Origin: Myxococcales bacterium
GTDB taxonomy: Bacteria > Myxococcota_A > Polyangia > Haliangiales > Haliangiaceae
Assembly: GCA_016720595.1 (NCBI GenBank)
Contig: JADKKI010000002.1
Span: 496,001-560,000, forward strand
DNA length: 64,000 nt
Direction of reading: 5' to 3'
Positions 1 to 9,900 of the stretch are shown here, one piece after another (the first letter of the stretch is position 1; the number at the start of each line of letters is the position of its first letter). The notes beneath the pieces were generated by a model. That model had not been told where the DNA came from, ran no database searches, and saw only the letters and a program-made list of their open reading frames with translations. Made by a program: the position numbers and the translations under genes.

Positions 1-916
1 GGTTCGCGCCGGGCACCGCGAGGAGCCGTGGCTTGCCGCGGAGCCCGGTGGCGAGGACCACGCGGCGCGCGCGATAGGTGGCCACGGTCGTCTTGATCTC
101 GAACACGCCGTCCTCGCCGCGCTTCACGGTCTCCACGGCCTCGCCGAGCTTGACCGGCATCTTGACGCCCTCGATCACCTTGGCCCAGGCGGCCACCAGC
201 TCCTCCTTGGTCGCATCGAACACCGGCAGGAACGAGACGTTCTCCGAATCGGCCGGCTCGGCCATGAACGTCTTGCCCTTGGGATAGCGCGAGACGGTCG
301 ACGAGATCACGTGCTCCTTCTCGAGCACCACGCAGCGCAGCTTGTACTTCAGGCAGGTCAGGCCCGCAGACAGCCCGGACGGCCCCGAGCCAACCACGAC
401 GACGTCATACACGTCGCCGCCCGGCGATGGCTCGACCGCGAGCTCGCGCCGGATGTGTTCGATCACCGCGCGCCCGAGGTTCGCGGCGTTCTTGACGAGG
501 GGCTTCCCGGCGACCTCGCCGATCAGGTACTGGCCCGGGATGCCGGTCTGAAAGTTCTCATCGAGCTCGGGCACCGTCAGCATCCGCGGCGTCGACCCCT
601 CGCGATACATGACGAGCGCCTGGGTGGGGCACGAGTTCGCACACTGCTCGCACTGCACGCAGTCCGAGAACCGCGACACCGCGACCTTGTGGTTGATGAG
701 GTCGAGGACCTCGGTCGGGCAGACGTCGATGCAGGCCTCGCAGCCGATGCAGCGATCGTCGTTGATCGAGTGCAGGAGCGGGATCACGGTCTCGATGTCG
801 AGACCCACCGCCTGCTCGCGCCGCCGTACGCGCGCGCGTCGATCGTCGAGCACTGCGCCGAGTCCGAGGAGGACGAGGGCAATGATCGCGATGGCGGTGG
901 GGACGGCGGGATCCAT
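1..916 (-). CDS. membrane-anchored Fe-S flavoprotein, thioredoxin reductase-like (C-terminus outside window)
   Basis: Translating the reverse strand from the ATG at 916 gives an open frame of 305 residues that runs off the window start. Residues 5-24 form one hydrophobic N-terminal anchor. Two classical 4Fe-4S motifs follow: Cys56, 59, 62, 66 (CIGCEACIDVCP) and Cys86, 89, 92, 96 (CVQCEQCANSCP). A dinucleotide-binding glycine motif, GSGPSG, lies at 176-181, and an ATG-type motif (VVLATGLRG) lies near the cut end, as in thioredoxin reductase-like flavoproteins. The family reading is an NAD(P)H- or quinol-linked flavoprotein passing electrons through ferredoxin clusters at the membrane. It starts 12 bases after the stop of the dihaem lipoprotein, so the two are probably one operon, divergent from the multihaem cytochrome genes. 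The substrate is unknown. Confidence 0.88.
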   Translation of the reverse strand, partial: MDPAVPTAIAIIALVLLGLGAVLDDRRARVRRREQAVGLDIETVIPLLHSINDDRCIGCEACIDVCPTEVLDLINHKVAVSRFSDCVQCEQCANSCPTQALVMYREGSTPRMLTVPELDENFQTGIPGQYLIGEVAGKPLVKNAANLGRAVIEHIRRELAVEPSPGGDVYDVVVVGSGPSGLSAGLTCLKYKLRCVVLEKEHVISSTVSRYPKGKTFMAEPADSENVSFLPVFDATKEELVAAWAKVIEGVKMPVKLGEAVETVKRGEDGVFEIKTTVATYRARRVVLATGLRGKPRLLAVPGAN

Positions 917-928
917 GAGCGTCGTGCC

Positions 929-1435
929 TTACGGGACGTGCACCCGGAACCCGCGGCTGTGGCAACCGGAGGTGTTGCAGTTCGCGCCGGTCGCCTGATC
1001 GACCGGGCCGACCATCTCGAGCACGTCGGGACACAGCGAAGCGAAGGCCTTCGCCGGGTACATCACGAAGCCGTCGACGACGTAGAAGTTGCCGTTCGTG
1101 GGGTGGCTGACCGCGGTCGCGACGTTGCCGACGGCATCCTGGAGCGTGATGGTCGCGCCGCCGAGCGGCATCATCCCACCCTTGTCATACAACGTGCCCG
1201 CGAACACGAACGGCGTCGCTGCGCCGCCCTGGTGGTGGCACATCAGGCAGTCATCCCCGGGGAGCCCCCCACCGGTGCATTCGCCGGTCTCGCCAGGGGT
1301 GACCGGATCGGAGCAGGTCGGAGGCGGGATCGTCGTCAGGACCGATGCATCGACGTCGGACTCACCGACCTTCTCGCGCAGGACGCCATCGCACCCACAC
1401 AGCACGAGCATCGCGAGCAAGGGTCCACGGAACAC
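929..1435 (-). CDS. small lipoprotein with two c-type haem motifs
   Basis: A 168-residue protein read from a GTG at 1435. An ATG at 1412 is possible but would remove most of the signal peptide. The N-terminus is hydrophobic and ends in a lipobox-like Leu-Cys-Gly-Cys at residues 12-15, so an outer-membrane or periplasm-facing lipoprotein is likely. There is one standard haem-attachment motif (CLMCH, 63-67) and one spaced-out motif (CNTSGCH, 153-159, CX4CH). The region between them (about 73-125) has the look of a small beta-sandwich (FVFAGTLYDKGG...GATITLQDAVGN). It lies directly upstream of the Fe-S flavoprotein and probably accepts or hands over electrons for it. Family not recognised by name. 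Confidence 0.8.
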   Translation of the reverse strand: MFRGPLLAMLVLCGCDGVLREKVGESDVDASVLTTIPPPTCSDPVTPGETGECTGGGLPGDDCLMCHHQGGAATPFVFAGTLYDKGGMMPLGGATITLQDAVGNVATAVSHPTNGNFYVVDGFVMYPAKAFASLCPDVLEMVGPVDQATGANCNTSGCHSRGFRVHVP

Positions 1436-1515
1436 CAGGGGTCTGCCGTGCAACGACCATACCCTCCGGCGACGCGATGGGTCGCAGCAATGGGACAGCG
1501 GATCCAGATCGCGGT

Positions 1516-1615
1516 GTACCAAGCAGGTACCTTCAGCGTACCAAGTCCGCCAGTCCTTGCACATCCCCTGGTGTTCGAGAGCTGCCTGTGTTGAATCTAA
1601 GGGCTGGTACGTACC
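1516..1615. promoter_or_regulatory. divergent intergenic region with repeated GTACC motifs
   Basis: The roughly 200-base gap between the leftward lipoprotein/flavoprotein pair and the rightward cytochrome cluster contains direct repeats of GTACCAAG at 1516-1523 and 1538-1545, exactly 22 bases (two helical turns) apart. A further GGTACC lies between them, and a perfect 10-base palindrome GGTACGTACC sits at 1606-1615. GTACCAAG recurs at 6834-6841, upstream of the large cytochrome lipoprotein gene. This pattern would fit a regulator controlling both directions. No clear -35/-10 pair is visible. Functional role is inference. Confidence 0.35.
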
Positions 1616-1636
1616 TTGCTGCCCGTCGACCGCCCC

Positions 1637-2932
1637 ATGCGCATCTCTTGGTTGTTGATCGGGATGGCGATCCCGACGCTGGCGGCGGCGGAGACTCGCA
1701 AGACCACGACGCAGGTGACCGTCCGCAAGCGCGCGGGCGAGAAGGCCGCGGCGGTCGTCGTACTGCCCGCCGGGACTGCGGTGGAGGTCGTGCGCGAGGA
1801 GGGCCGCTGGGTCCTGGTGCGGGTCAAAGGTGGCGAGGGCTACGTCACGCGGACCAACCTCGATCTCCCACCGACCACAGCGCCCGGCCCTGCCCCCGCG
1901 TGGAGCGCACCTCGCAGGACCAACGGCGCCCTCGCCCTCGATCTCTACGTGCAGGTGACGGCCGCCGCGGGCACGCTGCGCACCACCCACGCGACCACCA
2001 GCCCCGCTCTCGCAACCTTGCCGCGTGGTGCGCGGCTGGCCGTGGTCGATGGCACGTCTGATCCCGCGTGGCTCCGAGGCCGTGACGACCAGGGACGCGA
2101 TGGCTGGATCGCGCGTGCCGAGATCAGTGATGGCACCGTCCACGCTGCCGCCGACGCCGACCCACGCGCGGCCGAACCGACGTCGACGTTCCGTCGCCGC
2201 GCGACCCGATCGCTCGAGCTCCGCGGCAGCGCCGGGCTCGGATATCGCTCGCTCGGCATGGATCTGACCTCGAACTCCGATGGTGGCCTGACGAACTACC
2301 TGGTCGACGCCAACGCGGTCGCCGCCGCCGTCGAGTTCGATGCCACGCTGCGGCCGGCGGGCCCATGGCTCGTCGGCTTCGACGGCTCGTTCCAGACCAG
2401 CGTCTCCTCGCCGGGGATCGACTATCCCGGCCCGACGTCCGCCGCTGGCAAGGTTCCGTTCGAGACGGTCGCGGGCGAGATCGGAGTCCGCGCCGGGCGT
2501 CGCGTGCGCACGGCCTTCGACCTCTCGTTGCGTCTCGCCGGCCACTACGACGCGTTCCTCCCCCGTGATGTCGAGAATGCCGGCATGCTCCCTCGCGAAC
2601 GGCTGGCGGGCGCCACGATCGGCGCACGCGTCGAGCTCCGCCCGCCGACGTCGCGCTTCGCGGCCACGCTGCGCACCGATGTGCTCGTGTTCGGCAAGCG
2701 CGCGCAGACCCCTGGCCTCGAGGATGGAACGTCCAGCACGGCTCGCGCGGTGTGGGGCGGACTGACCGTCCACGTCGCGATCACCGCGCGCTGGGCCGTG
2801 TTCGGCGCCTACGACTTCGCACGGATGTCCACCAGCTGGTCGGGCATGTCCACGCGCCAGCCGGGGGTCACCAGCACGCACCGGATCGATACGAGCCAGC
2901 TGGTCCAGCTCGGGATCGGGGCCGAGCTCTGA
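1637..2932 (+). CDS. SH3-domain protein with C-terminal outer-membrane beta-barrel-like region
   Basis: A 431-residue exported protein. The ATG at 1637 is chosen because it begins a clean signal peptide (MRISWLLIGMAIPTLAAAET); an upstream start at 1616 would bury it. Two bacterial SH3-like segments follow: about 23-75 (VTVRKRAGEKAAAVVVLPAG and a GYV ending) and about 100-170 (LRTTHATTSPALATLPRGAR, WLRGRDDQGRDGWI). From about residue 195 to the end the sequence alternates hydrophobic and polar residues in many short strands, typical of an outer-membrane barrel. It is the first gene of the rightward cytochrome cluster and ends 4 bases before the next start, so it may be a structural or peptidoglycan-contacting part of the electron-transfer conduit. 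Exact function unknown. Confidence 0.8.
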   Translation: MRISWLLIGMAIPTLAAAETRKTTTQVTVRKRAGEKAAAVVVLPAGTAVEVVREEGRWVLVRVKGGEGYVTRTNLDLPPTTAPGPAPAWSAPRRTNGALALDLYVQVTAAAGTLRTTHATTSPALATLPRGARLAVVDGTSDPAWLRGRDDQGRDGWIARAEISDGTVHAAADADPRAAEPTSTFRRRATRSLELRGSAGLGYRSLGMDLTSNSDGGLTNYLVDANAVAAAVEFDATLRPAGPWLVGFDGSFQTSVSSPGIDYPGPTSAAGKVPFETVAGEIGVRAGRRVRTAFDLSLRLAGHYDAFLPRDVENAGMLPRERLAGATIGARVELRPPTSRFAATLRTDVLVFGKRAQTPGLEDGTSSTARAVWGGLTVHVAITARWAVFGAYDFARMSTSWSGMSTRQPGVTSTHRIDTSQLVQLGIGAEL

Positions 2933-2936
2933 GGCA

Positions 2937-5249
2937 ATGATCGTGAAGCCGTCCTTCCTCCTACGCCTGCTCGCGCTCGCCGTGTTCCTCGGCATCGCCG
3001 TGACCGGGAGCGTGCGCGCCGATGACTTCCTGAAGTCGTCGCCCGGTGAGCTCGCGGCGAGTCACGCGAGCCTCGACAGCCAGGATCAGTGCACCACCTG
3101 CCACGAGCCCGACAACTCGATCTCGGCGAACAAGTGCCTCGCGTGCCACGAGCACCAGGATCTCAAGGCGCGGATCGACAAGCGCGAGGGCTTTCACGTC
3201 TCGGCGAAGGTCAAGGGCACGCCCTGCAAGCTCTGCCATCAGGACCACCGCGGCCGGAAGTTCGACCTCATGGGCTGGGGCGCGATCGGTGGATCGAAGG
3301 GCTTCGATCACAAGCTCGCGGGCTGGGAGCTCGGCGGCAAGCACGCGACCGTGAAGTGCGAGGGCTGCCACAAGACCACCAACAAGCAGGGCCTCCGCAC
3401 GTACCTCAACACGGACCGCACCTGCGGCAGCTGCCACAGCAAGGATCAACCGCATGGCGCCGTGCGCGCGGCCGGCATGCAGTGCAATCGCTGCCACACC
3501 GACACCGTGTGGAAGCCGCAGAAGCCCAAGCTCGACTTCAATCACGACGACGCGTCCCAAGCGGGGATGGCCCTCGAGGGTGCCCACGCCGACGTCGCGT
3601 GCAGCAAGTGCCACGCGAAGGCCGCGTTCAAGCTCCCGAAGTACAACGGCGACTGCGTCCAGTGCCACGCCAGCCCGCACGACGGACAGCTGTTCTCGAC
3701 GAAGAAGTGCACCCAGTGTCACTCTCCAAGCCTGCGCTCGCTGCGCGAGGTCAAGTTCGATCACAAGAAGGACGCGGGCTATGCGCTGGTTGGCAAGCAC
3801 GCGCAGATCACCTGCACCACCTGCCACACCAAGGCGCTCGGCAAGACCAAGCCGGCGCCGGGCTGTGAGGGCTGCCACGCCAAGGACAGCAAGCATGGCA
3901 CGCGGTTCCAGGCGTTCCCCGCGTGCGCCACGTGTCACTCGCAGAAGCAATGGAAGGGCAGCTTCCAGTTCAACCACCAGGCGAAGGCCGGGTTCGATCT
4001 CACGGGCAAGCACGCGGCCGCGAAGTGCCGCGACTGCCACCGCGGGAAGACGCCCAACGAGTTCGAGAAGTTCGAGATCAAGAACGGGTGCATGAGCTGC
4101 CACCGGCACAAGACGGCGCACGGCGGGAAGTTCAAGAACGATCAGTGCCTGACCTGCCACCAGGAGGCCGGGACCAAGAAGATGCGCTCGGACTCACTCG
4201 AGACCTTCCACGGCGAGGGCTCGAAGTTCCCGCTACGCAACGGCCACGGCAACGTCCAGTGCCAGATGTGCCACGTCAACGACATCTACGAGAACACGCC
4301 GATCGAGTGCGGCGTGTCGTGCCACGAGGACTCGCTGCACAAGGGCTCGCTCGGGCAGGAGTGCTCGCGCTGCCACGAGCCGGGCCAGTGGCCCGCGGTG
4401 CGGTTCGATCACACGGCCGACACCAAGTGGCCACTCAAGGGCAAGCACACCGCCGTCAAGGCGTGCGCCTCGTGTCACCCCGTACGCGACTATCACACGA
4501 CACCCAACACGTGCGCCTCCGCCGGCTGCCATCAGCAGGACGACGTGCATCAGGGCAAGCTCGGCGACAAGTGCGAGCGCTGCCACATGGAGGACGGCAA
4601 GCTGAGCTTCCAGCACAACCGCGACGCCGCGTTCAAGATCGACGGCAAGCACACGCCGCTGGTCTGCGCGTCGTGCCACAAGTCGATCACGTTCAAGCCG
4701 TTGGCCTCGGAGTGCGTGAGCTGCCATGCCGAACCGGCGATCCACAAGGGGCGCTACGGCACCGCGTGCGCGCGCTGCCACTCCACGAAGTCGTTCACCG
4801 ACATCAAGGCCCAGCACGACGTCGGCGACTTCTCGTTGACGGGTGCGCACGATCAGCTCGACTGCGCGCGTTGCCATCCGAACGGGGAGAAGCTGCGGGG
4901 CTCCGGCAACCTGTGCATCAGCTGTCACCGCAAGGACGACATCCACAAGAACGCGCTGTCCCCGCGCTGCGGCGAGTGCCACACCCAGCGCTCGTTCAGC
5001 CCTGCCCGGTTCGATCACGTCTCCACGGGCTGTGCGTTGATGGGCCTCCACAACACGTTGCCCTGCGCCGACTGCCACAAGAACGGCAACTACGGGGCGG
5101 TGTCCCCGATGTGCGTGAGCTGCCATCGCTCCGACGCGCTGCGGGTCCGCCAGCCGGATCACCGCACGCTGCTCGATTGTGGCGGCTGCCATAACCCTTC
5201 AGCCTGGGTCCCCGCGACTCAGCTCGGACAGCAGACGATATGCAGGTGA
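2937..5249 (+). CDS. periplasmic multihaem c-type cytochrome with about 30 haem motifs
   Basis: A 770-residue exported cytochrome. Signal peptide residues 1-28 end at SVRA-DD. I count 28 strict CXXCH motifs plus one CX3CH (CGVSCH) and one CX4CH (CASAGCH). The protein is built from at least eight repeats of the form F-(D/N/Q)-H...GKH-x3-C-x2-CH, for example FDHKLAGWELGGKH; the repeated lone histidines are likely distal haem ligands, as in cytochrome c3/c7-type modules. Such proteins work as periplasmic electron wires. It follows the SH3/barrel gene by 4 bases and overlaps the next barrel gene by 10 bases, so translation is probably coupled. There is no transmembrane helix or catalytic domain, so electron conduction rather than enzymology is the best reading. 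Confidence 0.93.
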   Translation: MIVKPSFLLRLLALAVFLGIAVTGSVRADDFLKSSPGELAASHASLDSQDQCTTCHEPDNSISANKCLACHEHQDLKARIDKREGFHVSAKVKGTPCKLCHQDHRGRKFDLMGWGAIGGSKGFDHKLAGWELGGKHATVKCEGCHKTTNKQGLRTYLNTDRTCGSCHSKDQPHGAVRAAGMQCNRCHTDTVWKPQKPKLDFNHDDASQAGMALEGAHADVACSKCHAKAAFKLPKYNGDCVQCHASPHDGQLFSTKKCTQCHSPSLRSLREVKFDHKKDAGYALVGKHAQITCTTCHTKALGKTKPAPGCEGCHAKDSKHGTRFQAFPACATCHSQKQWKGSFQFNHQAKAGFDLTGKHAAAKCRDCHRGKTPNEFEKFEIKNGCMSCHRHKTAHGGKFKNDQCLTCHQEAGTKKMRSDSLETFHGEGSKFPLRNGHGNVQCQMCHVNDIYENTPIECGVSCHEDSLHKGSLGQECSRCHEPGQWPAVRFDHTADTKWPLKGKHTAVKACASCHPVRDYHTTPNTCASAGCHQQDDVHQGKLGDKCERCHMEDGKLSFQHNRDAAFKIDGKHTPLVCASCHKSITFKPLASECVSCHAEPAIHKGRYGTACARCHSTKSFTDIKAQHDVGDFSLTGAHDQLDCARCHPNGEKLRGSGNLCISCHRKDDIHKNALSPRCGECHTQRSFSPARFDHVSTGCALMGLHNTLPCADCHKNGNYGAVSPMCVSCHRSDALRVRQPDHRTLLDCGGCHNPSAWVPATQLGQQTICR

Positions 5250-6823
5250 ACCGACGATTCACGGCCTCGGGCGCCGCATCGGTCACGGCGGCGGCGCTCC
5301 TGCTCGCCGCTTCTGCCGCGCGTGCGGAGGACGCGCCGTCCGTGGAGAAGTCGGCCGAGGCCACGCCCTCGAGCCTCGATCTGCGGCTCACGCTGTCGAG
5401 CTTCCTCTACCGCGAGGTCGGCGAGGATGCCCCTGCCCTCGTCGATCAAGGCGCCCCGCTCGAGAGTGCGAGCCCGGTGAAGCGCTACTTCGGCGATCTG
5501 CGCGTCGAGCTCGGCGGCGGAGGCGTCACCCTCGATGCGCGCGTGCGACAGACCACCAGCCAGCGATTCCAGTCAGGAGCCTCGGGCGGCGGCGAGTACG
5601 AGATCCGCGCGCTGTCCTATCGCCTCGGCGGTCCCGCACGCTCCCTCGCGATCGGGCGCCAGTACGTCGATGGCGTCGCCGGATCGAAGATCGATGGCCT
5701 CGCGTTCCGGCAGCGGCTCGTCAAGCCGGTGACCGCGACCTTGTTCGCCGGCGCGTTCCCCGTGCTCGGATCGCGCTCACTCGAGACCGACTATCCGACG
5801 ATCCGCATGGAGGACGGCAGCGATGGAGCGCGCCTCGTGCCGCTCGCCGGCGGTCTCGGGTTCGGGATCGAGACCGCGTCCTATCACGGCGACCTCGGCG
5901 TCGCGGCGGTCTACATCCCACAGACCGTGCCGATGGCGACCACCCAGGAGGCCTCCCGGGTGTTCACCAGCGCGAGCGGGTACCTGCGCGCCGGCACGGT
6001 CGCCGAGGTCTATCACTTCCTGCTGCTCGACATCGCAGGTCAGAACCGCACGTCGCTCACCAACGGTAGCCTCGGCGTGACCCTCCATCCCACGCCGGTC
6101 CTGCAGGTCGGGGCCTCCGTGAATCACGTGAGCACCGATGCGCTCCAGATCGCGACCCGGAACCTCCTCGAGGATCCAGATCCCACCGCGATCGGCATCG
6201 TCCAGAACAACATCGCGGTGATCCGGGTCTCGCAGGATGCGGCGCGCGCAACGGCGAGCCTCGCGCTCGCACATCAGCGCTTCGAGATCTCCGCCGCGGG
6301 CGGCGTCCACCGCAGACCCGAGGTCTCGGTCCGGCTCTCTGATGGCTCCGGCGCGGTCGCATTTCCCGAGGCGCGCAACATCGATGCGTCGTTCGCGATC
6401 CTCGACCGCCGCTCGATCGGCGGGACCCGGCTGTCGTTGATGGGCAGCCTGACCCAGCCGCTCGGCGATACCGCACCGAACGCGGCCCGCGGCACCACGC
6501 TTCGCGCCGCCGGCAGCAAGGCGTTTGCTCGAGAGCGCGGCCAGCTCGAGATCGATCTCATGATCGGCCGGTTCCGCACGCTCGGCGGCTCGGGCGACTG
6601 CACGACCTCGCTCGAGGTCCTCACCTGCTACGGGCTGACCCGCACGCAGCTCGCGCAGGTCGGTGCCTTGGCGAGCTGGCGGGTCTCACGGGAGTGGCTG
6701 GTGCTCGCCGATGCCCATGTGGGCTACCGCGACAGTACGTCGAGCACGCTCGCGGGCCAGATCGTGTGGCCTCACCTCTACACGGTGTCGGGCTTTGTGC
6801 GTGCGCAGTGGAGGTTCCATTGA
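5240..6823 (+). CDS. outer-membrane beta-barrel protein of the cytochrome cluster
   Basis: A 527-residue protein with a signal peptide (about 1-29, ending SAARA-ED) and then many amphipathic beta-strands separated by short loops through to the C-terminus, which ends in an aromatic strand (FVRAQWRFH). No haem motif is present. Its start lies inside the end of the multihaem cytochrome gene, so the two products are probably made together. By analogy with porin-cytochrome complexes (MtrAB and the Geobacter Pcc systems) it could be the barrel that sheathes or docks the cytochrome. I see no recognisable sequence similarity to MtrB itself (for example no N-terminal CXXC), so that role is inferred from context and fold only. 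Confidence 0.8.
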   Translation: MQVNRRFTASGAASVTAAALLLAASAARAEDAPSVEKSAEATPSSLDLRLTLSSFLYREVGEDAPALVDQGAPLESASPVKRYFGDLRVELGGGGVTLDARVRQTTSQRFQSGASGGGEYEIRALSYRLGGPARSLAIGRQYVDGVAGSKIDGLAFRQRLVKPVTATLFAGAFPVLGSRSLETDYPTIRMEDGSDGARLVPLAGGLGFGIETASYHGDLGVAAVYIPQTVPMATTQEASRVFTSASGYLRAGTVAEVYHFLLLDIAGQNRTSLTNGSLGVTLHPTPVLQVGASVNHVSTDALQIATRNLLEDPDPTAIGIVQNNIAVIRVSQDAARATASLALAHQRFEISAAGGVHRRPEVSVRLSDGSGAVAFPEARNIDASFAILDRRSIGGTRLSLMGSLTQPLGDTAPNAARGTTLRAAGSKAFARERGQLEIDLMIGRFRTLGGSGDCTTSLEVLTCYGLTRTQLAQVGALASWRVSREWLVLADAHVGYRDSTSSTLAGQIVWPHLYTVSGFVRAQWRFH

Positions 6824-6927
6824 GGAGTGCCGAGTACCAAGCTCGTACAGGACAGGCCGCTCCCAGCGCGATTCAGACGGAGGATCCCCGCCTTGTGGCT
6901 GGTCTCCGGTTTGCTTTGTCAGGCCGG

Positions 6928-9900
6928 ATGGGTGCGCGTTGCTGGGCGCTGGTGTTGGCATGCGGTCTCGTCGCCGCATGTGACCTCGGTAGCCATGAGG
7001 TGATCGATGGTGGAGCGACGGTGGGAGGCCCCTCCGACGGTTGCTCCGGAGCGTGCCACGGCCAGGGTGCGAGCGTGGCTCCACCTCGGGACGTCTCCGG
7101 ACGCAGTGACCTCGCCTCGATCGGCGTCGGCGCACACAAGGCTCATCTCGATGCCTCGCCGTGGCATCAACGCTTCACCTGCGAGACCTGTCACAAGGTC
7201 CCGTCGCAGGTCGGCGAGCTCGGCCACATGTTCGTGCTCGGCGCCGATGGCGCGACCACCAAGGACCCCGCACCCGCCGAGCTGACGATGAGCGGGCTCG
7301 GCACGGGCGTCGTCTGGGATCGCGCGACCGCGACCTGCACCACCAGCTACTGCCACGGCGACACGCTCCACCAGGTGGACCCGGCGACGAACATGACGGT
7401 GATGGGCACCGGCGGCACGATCACGCAGCCGGTGTGGACCCAGGTCGATGGGACGCAGAGCGCGTGCGGCACCTGCCACGGCAACCCGCCGCCCGCGCCG
7501 CACCCGAACAACTCCGACTGCGGCCTGTGCCACCAGTCGATGAACCCGGGTGACTTCGCCGCGAACAAGATCTCCTACCCGGAGCTGCACATCAACGGCA
7601 AGGTCGAGGTCACGTCGACCCAGCCGTGCGACAGCTGCCACGGCGGCAGCGGCCAGTCCGCACCACCGAAGGACGCGCACGGCAACGTCGCCACGTCGGC
7701 GCGTGGCGTCGGCGCGCACGCCCAGCACATGGTCGGCAGCTCCACCTGGCACGCAAAGATCGAGTGCAACGAGTGTCACCTGGCGCCAGGCTCCACGACG
7801 GATCAGACCCACCTCGACGACCTCAACGAGGTCTATCTGGATCCCACGACCTCGATCCCGGGCGCGCCGATGGGAACGGGTGGCCGCCTCCAGATCGCAG
7901 GTGCTACCTACAACACCGCGACCCTGACCTGCACGAACACGTTCTGCCACGGCGGCGGTCAGAGCCCCTTGCTCGGCGGCTCGAAGACCAATCCGCTGTG
8001 GACCAAGGTCGACGGTACGCAGGTCACCTGCGGCTCGTGCCACGGCACGCCGCCTCCGGCTCCGCACCCCCAGGGCGGAAACATCCACGATTGCGGTAGC
8101 TGCCACCCGACGATGCCCACCGGGCAGAACGTGACCACGGGCAGCACGTCGCAGACGATCACGATCTCGCTGCCAGCGCAGCACATCGATGGTGACGTGC
8201 AGACGATCAACGATCGTCCGTGCAACGACTGCCACGGCAACAAGACTGGAACCCCGGTCGCCGGCGACAACAAGGTGAACGCCCCGCCCCTCGACACCAC
8301 GGGCGGCTCGTCGACGACGCTGCGCACGGTGGGTGCGCACCAGCCGCACCTGAGCAGCTCGACGTGGCGCGCGCCGATCGCGTGCGCCGCCTGTCACAAG
8401 GTGCCTGCGACGATGCAGTCGATCGGCCACATCGACACGGCCGCACCGGCGGAGCTCACGTTCGGCACGATCGCCGGGACCACCGCGTCGTGGAACGGCT
8501 CGACCTGCAGCAACGTGTACTGCCACGGCGCGACGCTCAAGAACAGCAATGGCACCCCTGCGGATGGCACGACGACCAAGCCGGTGTGGACGGTCGTCGA
8601 CGGATCGCAGAGCCAGTGCGGCTCGTGTCACGGCGCCCCGCCCCCGGCGCCGCACATCAACGACCCCGACTGCGGCAAGTGCCACTCACCGACGATGACG
8701 GCCGGCCAGCCGGGCGTGATCGCGAACCCGGCCACCCATATCGACGGCTCGCTCAACGTGAACACCGACCAGCCGTGCAACTTCTGCCACGGCAGCGCCG
8801 GCACGCCGACGATGAACGGCGCCCCGATCAACGCCCCCCCGAAGGACAACGCCGGCAACACGGCGACCACCGCGCGTGGCGTCGGCGCCCACCAGGCGCA
8901 CCTCGCGCCGGCGACGCCGATCGGCAAGGGCGTGGTCTGCGCGGACTGCCACATGATCCCCGGCGCGGTCGGCTCGGTCGGACACGTCGACACGCCACTG
9001 CCGGCGGAGGTCGCCTTCAGCGCACGCGCAGGTACCGCGCCAGCCTGGAACGGCGCGCAGTGCTCGAACAACTACTGCCACGGCGCGACGCTCACCCAGC
9101 CCAACGGCAGCGGCGCCGGCGGCACGGCGACGTCCCCCCTGTGGACGAAGGTCGACGGCACCCAGAAGGCCTGCACGTCGTGCCACGGCAATCCGCCTCC
9201 GCTGCCTCACCTCCAGCGAGCTGACTGCCAGACCTGCCACCTGGACATGAGCACACCGACGACGTTCGCCGACGTGACGAAGCACATCGACGGCAACCTC
9301 GACGTCAACTCCAACCAGGCGTGCAACTCGTGCCACGGCGATCACGGCACTCCCACCACCGCCGGCGCGGACCCGAAGAACGCCCCGCCGTTCGACTCGG
9401 CCGGCACTGGCAGCGCGGTGACGTTGCGTGCGGTCGGCGCTCACCAGAAGCACCTGGTCCCGACGGGCACGGCGTGGCGCGCCGCGATCACCTGCGACCA
9501 GTGTCACCGCGTGCCTGCCAGCGTCGGCTCGGTCGGCCATGTCGACACCGTGCTGCCCGCCGAGCTGACGTTCACCGGGGTCGCCACGGGATCGACCTTC
9601 AACGGCTCGACGTGCAGCTCGTACTGCCACGGCACGACGCTGCCGAACGCCGCAGGCGCCGTCCCCAACCCGCTGTGGACCAAGGTCGACGGCACGCAGG
9701 CTCAGTGCAACTCGTGCCACGGCGATCCGCCGACGAACTCGCCACACACCGCAGGCAACACGAACTGCGGCCCGACCTGCCACCCGGACGCCACCAACAA
9801 CACGATCAACCCGGCGATGGCGGCGATGCACATCAACGGCACGGTCGAGGTCGCCGCCGGGGCGAACCACCCGACCGGCTACAAGATGGTGACGATGCAC

